Shown: in pieces, positions 6,189 through 10,299 of the stretch
How positions within the stretch are numbered: position 1 is the first letter of the stretch
How the letters are laid out: every line of letters begins with the position of its first letter
DNA from: CAZRWH01 sp964603905
Lineage (GTDB): Bacteria > Patescibacteriota > Gracilibacteria > UBA1369 > UBA12470
Reading direction: 5' to 3'
DNA: 10,299 nucleotides
NCBI GenBank assembly: GCA_964603905.1
Contig: CAZRWH010000038.1
Location: forward strand, 1 to 10,299
The notes under the pieces: model-generated
Told to the model about the DNA's origin: nothing
Databases searched by the model: none
What the model saw: only the letters and a program-made list of their open reading frames with translations
Position numbers and translations under genes: made by a program

Positions 6189-6826
6189 AACCTTACACAT
6201 GCTGGGCCGATATCATAGGTTTTTTCGAGGAAGATGATGGAGAAATGGTTGCGGAGTTTCGAGCGTTGAGTAGAGATTTGTCTCGAGATTTGTCGAAGTT
6301 CCGTGAATTTGCGATTGCCGCAATAGTGATGGGTAAGCGCAGGTTGATTGAGAAAGCTTTTGGAAGAGACAATGTTGTTGAAGGGCCTTTTTGTGGTGTT
6401 TTTGATGAGGTTGTGGATCGTTGTGATGTACTGAGGTATTTTCCTAGTTTCGATGTTTTCTTTGAATGTATTTATGATGAAAGTAATTATGTTAGTAGCA
6501 GGCAGGTTTTATGTTGTCATAAGATTGAGCGCTACAAGCATGTTAAACAAAATTTAAAGGCTGCTTTTGGTCGGTCTTTGCTAGATTTTGAACAAAAATT
6601 AAACGATCCTGACGGTTTAGTTGGTCATGATGCATTTGTTGAGTATGCGGAAAATGACCCTGCTTTTGAGCAGGCTTTGAATGGTTTTATACAAACATCT
6701 ATTTCGCTTTTGAACAGTTTGGATGAGTTTTTGTCTGAGCTCGCAGAGAGATCTCCCGATCTCGTGACCGGAAGTCGTTGGCAATTTCCAGGCGGCGATT
6801 TACTTCCCGCGGATCTTTCCTCCTAG
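6176..6826 (+). CDS. Unknown helical protein B (216 aa), probable paralogue of protein A
   Basis: No family recognised. The longest reading starts at a TTG (6176) that overlaps the end of protein A by 13 bases; an ATG at 6245 is an alternative that would drop 23 residues. Using the TTG, the protein has 216 residues, no membrane segment, a predicted helical make-up and six cysteines (9, 73, 83, 98, 113, 114). A short internal repeat LSRDLSRDLSKF occurs at 31-42. The region GLVGHDAFVEYAENDPAF (147-164) plus ISLLNSLDEFLSEL (175-188) resembles the middle of protein A. The last 27 bases, including the stop, overlap the 3' end of pheT on the opposite strand, so the C-terminal residues PADLSS are antisense to pheT codons. 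Transcription probably comes from the promoter ahead of protein A. Function unknown. Confidence 0.7.
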   Translation: MERVKPYTCWADIIGFFEEDDGEMVAEFRALSRDLSRDLSKFREFAIAAIVMGKRRLIEKAFGRDNVVEGPFCGVFDEVVDRCDVLRYFPSFDVFFECIYDESNYVSSRQVLCCHKIERYKHVKQNLKAAFGRSLLDFEQKLNDPDGLVGHDAFVEYAENDPAFEQALNGFIQTSISLLNSLDEFLSELAERSPDLVTGSRWQFPGGDLLPADLSS

Positions 6827-9199
6827 CTTTTCTAGGTTTTTGAATACAGCTTTTTGAACTTCTGCCATTTCGGTGTCGTTCAAAGTTCGGTCTTTTGCTC
6901 GTAACTCGATGTGGTATGCGAGAGCTTTTTCATTTTCTTCGAGCCCTTTACCTCTGTAAATGTCGAAAAGTTCAATGTCGTGAATCAATTCACGAGAAGC
7001 TTTTTGGATCGCTTTTTCTACGTCTGCTGCTGCAACTTTTTCAGGCAGTACTACGGAAACGTCTAGCTCCAGTGAAGGGAATTTAGGGATTGATTGATAT
7101 TTCTTTTCGCTTCGACCGAGGCTCACTAGCTTAGTGAAGTTTATTTCAAAAGCTGCTGCTTCTGTTTTGATCTCTGCGCTTTTTAGAACTTGAGGATGTA
7201 TTTCATAAATCTGTCCGATGCTTTGTCCGCGTACCAATATGTCTGCACATTTTGCTGGATGTGCATATGATTGAGCATGTCGTGCAGGTACGATTTTAAC
7301 GCCGTCGGCTCCGTATTTTGACAGGTATTGTTCTGCGGCTCCTTTGGCTTTGAAGAAAGCTTTTTCTCCAGTTGTTATCGCCATTATCCATTTCTCTTCC
7401 AACGGCATGAATTCTCCAACTTCTTTGTATGTTCTGCCGATTTCGTAAATCTTGGCTGAAGACGAAACCTTTAATGCTGTGTGTAAGCTTTTCAACATGT
7501 TTGGAAGTAGGCTTGTTCGCATGTGAGTCTGGTCCTGAGAAAGGAAGTTGAGAAGTTTGACGTGATCTTTTTCTTCAAGTTTTGCGTTTTTGAAATCTTG
7601 TTCACTGTAGAACGAGTAGTTTGATACTTCGTTGAATCCAAGTCCGAGAGAAATGATGTCTCGAGACTGATGTTTTAGGAATCTTTCTGTGTGCTCTTGT
7701 GGAAGTCGCGCAGGAAGTTCTGGCAGTATCGCAGGGATGTTTTCGTATCCGTAAATTCTTGCTACCTCTTCGATGATGTCGTCTTCACCTTCAATGTCTT
7801 TTGTTGCGCGGAAAGATGGGACCTCTATCTCAAGTTTATCTACATTTTTTGTTACGCTGAATTCTAGAGATTTTAATATTTTTACAATTCTAGCCTCTGT
7901 GATTTTGACTCCAATTTTCGAGCAAATTCTCTCTGTTGTTGTCTTTATCTTTAGGTTTTTAGGCTTTGAATGGTTGATGTCTATTACTCCCGATTCTATT
8001 TTTGCATCTGGGCAGAGTTTCAGAGTTAATTCGATGGCACGCAAAAGCGCTAGTTCTGGTAGTAAAGGATCTAGGCTTTTTTCGAATCTTTGTACAGATT
8101 CAGTACGAAGTCCGAGCGCTGTCGATGTTTTTCTTACCGAAGGGGCATCGAAGTTAGCTGCTTCGAAAATAATTTCTTCGGTGTCTGTTTTAACTTCTGA
8201 GTTTTGACCACCCATTACTCCTGCTATTGCCACAGCTTTTTTGTGGTCGCAAATCAGAAGCATTTTGTCTGTAAGTTTGCGTTCTTTTCCGTCTAGGGTT
8301 GTCATCTTTTCACCTTTCTTTGCGGTTCGAACAACGATTCCGCCTTCAATGTGTCGACTGTCAAAAGCGTGCATTGGCTGTCCTAGCTCAGATGCAATGA
8401 AGTTGGTTATGTCGACGATGTTGTTGTAGGTTGCGTGTCCTGCAGCTTTTAGTTTCTTTTGCAGCCATTCAGGCGACTCTGTAACTTTGATTCCAGATAT
8501 TTTTACACCTATGTATCTTGGGCAAAGGTCTGTGTTTTTAACCTCTACAGACAGATTTTTGTCAGATTTTTTTGAGAACTTAACGTCAGCTTTTGGAGAT
8601 ATCTTTTTTAGTTTTGTTCCTGTTAAAGCTGCGACTTCTCTGGCTATTCCATAATGTCCCCAAAGGTCTGGTCTGTGTGTTAGGGACTTGTTGTCGATTT
8701 CAATTACAGTGTCATCGAGCTCGAGAGCTTTTGCGAGTGGAGTTCCTGGCTTTGCATCGATGTGTAACTCTGTGATTTCTCCTTCTGGGCATGCTGGAAG
8801 ACCTATTTCTTCTCCTGCACAAATCATTCCGAAACTTTCTTCACCACGTATTTTTGCAGGTTCGAGTTTTATTAAATCTCCTTCTCCGTGCCATTTGACG
8901 TATGAGCCTGGAAGAGCAACTGGTACAACGATTCCTTCTCTGACATTAGACCCTCCACAAACGATTTGAACTGGATTCTTTTCTCCTATGTCCGTCATTG
9001 CAATTCTTAGCTTGTCTGCGTCCGGATGTCTTTTGACTTCTACTATTTTACCAATAACCATTTTTTCAAAACTTTTTGCCTGATTAATGATGTCTTCTAC
9101 TTCTGCTGTATGAAGCGTAAGGATATTTCCAAGTTCTTCTGGAGATAGATCCTCTGAAATTTTTATGTAATCTTTGAGCCAATTGAGTGAAATTAACAT
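6800..9199 (-). CDS. pheT: Phenylalanyl-tRNA synthetase beta subunit
   Basis: The beta chain of the (alpha-beta)2 enzyme that charges tRNA-Phe; it binds tRNA and hydrolyses mischarged Tyr-tRNA-Phe. From the ATG at 9199 it has 799 residues, the usual bacterial length, and begins MLISLNWLKDYIKI as typical family members do. Domains in order: EMAP/OB-fold tRNA-binding domain (about 40-150), B3/B4 editing domain (about 210-380), B5 (about 405-475) ending at EEVARIYGYENIP (477-489), a catalytic-like core (about 490-690), and the FDX-ACB anticodon-binding domain (about 700-799). ELGQPMHAFD with His277 and the FEAANF Glu346 line up with the editing residues His261 and Glu334 of E. coli, so editing is probably intact. 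The frame stays open 17 codons upstream to 9250, but that extension is encoded by a 14-base repeat and is unlikely to be native. No Shine-Dalgarno site precedes the ATG. It lies 56 bases downstream of pheS in the same operon. Confidence 0.96.
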   Translation of the reverse strand: MLISLNWLKDYIKISEDLSPEELGNILTLHTAEVEDIINQAKSFEKMVIGKIVEVKRHPDADKLRIAMTDIGEKNPVQIVCGGSNVREGIVVPVALPGSYVKWHGEGDLIKLEPAKIRGEESFGMICAGEEIGLPACPEGEITELHIDAKPGTPLAKALELDDTVIEIDNKSLTHRPDLWGHYGIAREVAALTGTKLKKISPKADVKFSKKSDKNLSVEVKNTDLCPRYIGVKISGIKVTESPEWLQKKLKAAGHATYNNIVDITNFIASELGQPMHAFDSRHIEGGIVVRTAKKGEKMTTLDGKERKLTDKMLLICDHKKAVAIAGVMGGQNSEVKTDTEEIIFEAANFDAPSVRKTSTALGLRTESVQRFEKSLDPLLPELALLRAIELTLKLCPDAKIESGVIDINHSKPKNLKIKTTTERICSKIGVKITEARIVKILKSLEFSVTKNVDKLEIEVPSFRATKDIEGEDDIIEEVARIYGYENIPAILPELPARLPQEHTERFLKHQSRDIISLGLGFNEVSNYSFYSEQDFKNAKLEEKDHVKLLNFLSQDQTHMRTSLLPNMLKSLHTALKVSSSAKIYEIGRTYKEVGEFMPLEEKWIMAITTGEKAFFKAKGAAEQYLSKYGADGVKIVPARHAQSYAHPAKCADILVRGQSIGQIYEIHPQVLKSAEIKTEAAAFEINFTKLVSLGRSEKKYQSIPKFPSLELDVSVVLPEKVAAADVEKAIQKASRELIHDIELFDIYRGKGLEENEKALAYHIELRAKDRTLNDTEMAEVQKAVFKNLEKLGGKIRGK
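6822..6841 (+). terminator. Weak intrinsic terminator candidate after protein B
   Basis: CCTAG, a CTTTT loop and CTAGG are followed at once by TTTTT. The stem is only 5 bp and contains the TAG stop of protein B. It lies within the 3' coding end of pheT on the other strand. Plausible but weak. Confidence 0.35.
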
Positions 9200-9200
9200 G

Positions 9201-9231
9201 GAATGATGAATTATGAATGATGAATTATGAA
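9201..9231. repeat. 14-base (2 x 7) tandem repeat between pheS and pheT
   Basis: GAATGATGAATTAT occurs twice in perfect tandem (9201-9214, 9215-9228) and starts again with GAA. Each unit is two related 7-mers, GAATGAT and GAATTAT. It ends one base before the pheT start codon, in the place where a ribosome-binding site would be expected. Confidence 0.85.
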
Positions 9232-9255
9232 GATGGAGCGCTTCGTGCACTTCTG

Positions 9256-10296
9256 TTAGAACTGTTTTAAAAATCTAGGGTCTGCGCTTTTTAATAGTCT
9301 GATGTCGTCGATTTCGTATCGCATCATAATTAGTCGTGTTAGTCCGAATCCGAAAGCCCATCCTTGGTATTTTTTTGGATCAATACCACCGGCTTTTAGT
9401 ACGTTCTCGTGAACCATTCCTGCTCCCATGAATTCAACCCATCCGCTATGTTTGCACACTCTACATCCTGCTCCTTTGCAGATCAGACATGAGAAATCTA
9501 GCTCTAGCCCTGGTTCTACGAACGGGAAGTAACCTGGTCTGAATCTTACAGTTACCTCCTTTTTGAATAGGCGAGTTAGGAATTCTTGCATGATTCCTTT
9601 TAGGTGAGCAAGAGAGATGTCTTTATCGATTAGTAGTCCTTCAACTTGGTCGAAAGTTGTGTCGTGACTGGCGTCAGTAGCTTCGTATCTGAATACTCTT
9701 CCTGGAACGATTACTCTTAGTGGGGCTCCGTATTTCTCCATTGTTCTGACTTGAACAGGAGAGGTGTGTGTTCTGAGAACTAATCTTCCGTGTTTTTTGT
9801 CAGCTTTTTTGTCTATGAAGAAGGTGTCCTGCATGTCGCGAGCTGGATGATGCGCAGGGATATTTAGTCCTTCGAAGTTGTAATATTCGCTTTCTACTTC
9901 AGGTCCGTCCATGACAGCAAAACCCATTTGAGAGAAAATGTTTTCAACCTCCCACTGAACTTTTGATAGGGGATGGATTGAACCTGTTTCTGGTTTGATT
10001 CCTGGCTCTGTTATGTCGAAATCTTCTCCTTCTAATTGTGCGCTCATTGCAGCTCCTTCAAGCTCTGCTTTTTTTGCTTCAAATGCATTTTGTAGTTCGT
10101 TTTTCGCCTTGTTTGCATCTTGTCCAAATGTCTTTTTCTCTTCTGGAGACATGTCTTTTAGGAGGCGTAGCATTCCTGTTAGTTCGCCTTTTCTTCCAAT
10201 AATCTTAACTTCAAGTTCTTGAAGTTGGTTGAGGTCTGAGAGCCCTGATATTTTTTTGAGAGTCTCTTTGACCAAGTTGTTTAGTTTTTCTTGCAT
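9256..10296 (-). CDS. pheS: Phenylalanyl-tRNA synthetase alpha subunit with Cys4 insert
   Basis: The catalytic chain of phenylalanyl-tRNA synthetase (class II), which activates phenylalanine with ATP and transfers it to tRNA-Phe. It has 346 residues from the ATG at 10296; E. coli PheS has 327. Residues 1-90 form the N-terminal coiled coil that contacts tRNA. The catalytic domain shows GSIHPLSKVQWEVENIF (105-121), the HHPARDMQDTFF signature (149-160), motif 2 GRVFRYEATDASHDTTFDQVEG (199-220), RFRPGYFPFVEPG (251-263) and motif 3 GFGLTRLIMMRY (316-327). Ala314 in WAFG matches the wild-type phenylalanine pocket residue (Ala294 in E. coli). Between the YFPFVEPG strand and GAGMVHENVL lies a Cys4 cluster, C270-x2-C-x4-C-x2-C281, a likely zinc knuckle found in some bacterial PheS proteins and absent in E. 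coli. Only three bases of upstream sequence are in view, so its promoter cannot be assessed. pheT follows. Confidence 0.97.
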   Translation of the reverse strand: MQEKLNNLVKETLKKISGLSDLNQLQELEVKIIGRKGELTGMLRLLKDMSPEEKKTFGQDANKAKNELQNAFEAKKAELEGAAMSAQLEGEDFDITEPGIKPETGSIHPLSKVQWEVENIFSQMGFAVMDGPEVESEYYNFEGLNIPAHHPARDMQDTFFIDKKADKKHGRLVLRTHTSPVQVRTMEKYGAPLRVIVPGRVFRYEATDASHDTTFDQVEGLLIDKDISLAHLKGIMQEFLTRLFKKEVTVRFRPGYFPFVEPGLELDFSCLICKGAGCRVCKHSGWVEFMGAGMVHENVLKAGGIDPKKYQGWAFGFGLTRLIMMRYEIDDIRLLKSADPRFLKQF

Positions 10297-10299
10297 GAA

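Noticed and set aside
6748..6763. Hairpin GAGATC-TCCC-GATCTC near the end of protein B as a terminator for pheT
   Set aside because: A perfect 6-bp stem, but no T-run on either strand after it.
7773..8969. Open plus-strand frames of up to 144 codons opposite pheT
   Set aside because: Shadows of the intact pheT frame with no family features or initiation signals.
1..10299. Alternative genetic code (TGA as glycine or tryptophan)
   Set aside because: TGA serves as the natural stop of the lipoprotein gene, and no family alignment needs an in-frame TGA.

Overview
This is a draft-genome fragment (there is a 100-base run of N) with moderate-to-low GC. It carries housekeeping genes in small divergent or convergent clusters, often with no recognisable Shine-Dalgarno site. 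The sequence style fits an uncultivated bacterium, and I infer a Patescibacteria/Candidate Phyla Radiation-like lineage. The grounds are an EF-P with an arginine tip, a PheS with a Cys4 insert, a divergent RdgB, a class A PBP with a C-terminal Ig-like domain, and short degenerate heptanucleotide repeats next to or inside genes. TGA works as a stop codon (it ends the lipoprotein gene), so this is not a code-25 organism. The phylum assignment is an inference, not a demonstration.

Layout. Positions 1-1461 (minus): an O-antigen ligase/Wzy-type membrane polymerase, split by a one-base shift in a poly(A) tract, then 12 bases later the start of elongation factor P, which runs off the left edge. Positions 1510-2356 (plus): an RdgB/HAM1-type NTP pyrophosphatase running into the N gap, then beyond the gap the last 35 codons of a second gene, perhaps an O-methyltransferase. 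Positions 2345-5428 (minus): a class A penicillin-binding protein followed by a small lipoprotein, closed by a hairpin terminator that lies inside the convergent gene fragment. Positions 5571-6826 (plus): two overlapping genes of unknown function, likely diverged tandem paralogues, behind a perfect TTGACA-16-TATAAT promoter. Positions 6800-10296 (minus): pheS and pheT, the two subunits of phenylalanyl-tRNA synthetase.

How the genes work together. The PBP (peptidoglycan glycosyltransfer and cross-linking), the small lipoprotein and the polysaccharide polymerase/ligase are envelope functions. EF-P and PheST serve translation. RdgB cleans the nucleotide pool. Only the two hypothetical genes at 5571-6826 have no assignable role.

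The most unusual signals are: (i) a family of degenerate 7-bp tandem repeats in front of the PBP and pheT start codons, in frame inside rdgB, and possibly at the assembly gap; (ii) the pair of unknown helical proteins under the strongest promoter in the window; (iii) the poly(A) frameshift in the polysaccharide polymerase. I see no CRISPR array, tRNA, rRNA or insertion sequence.
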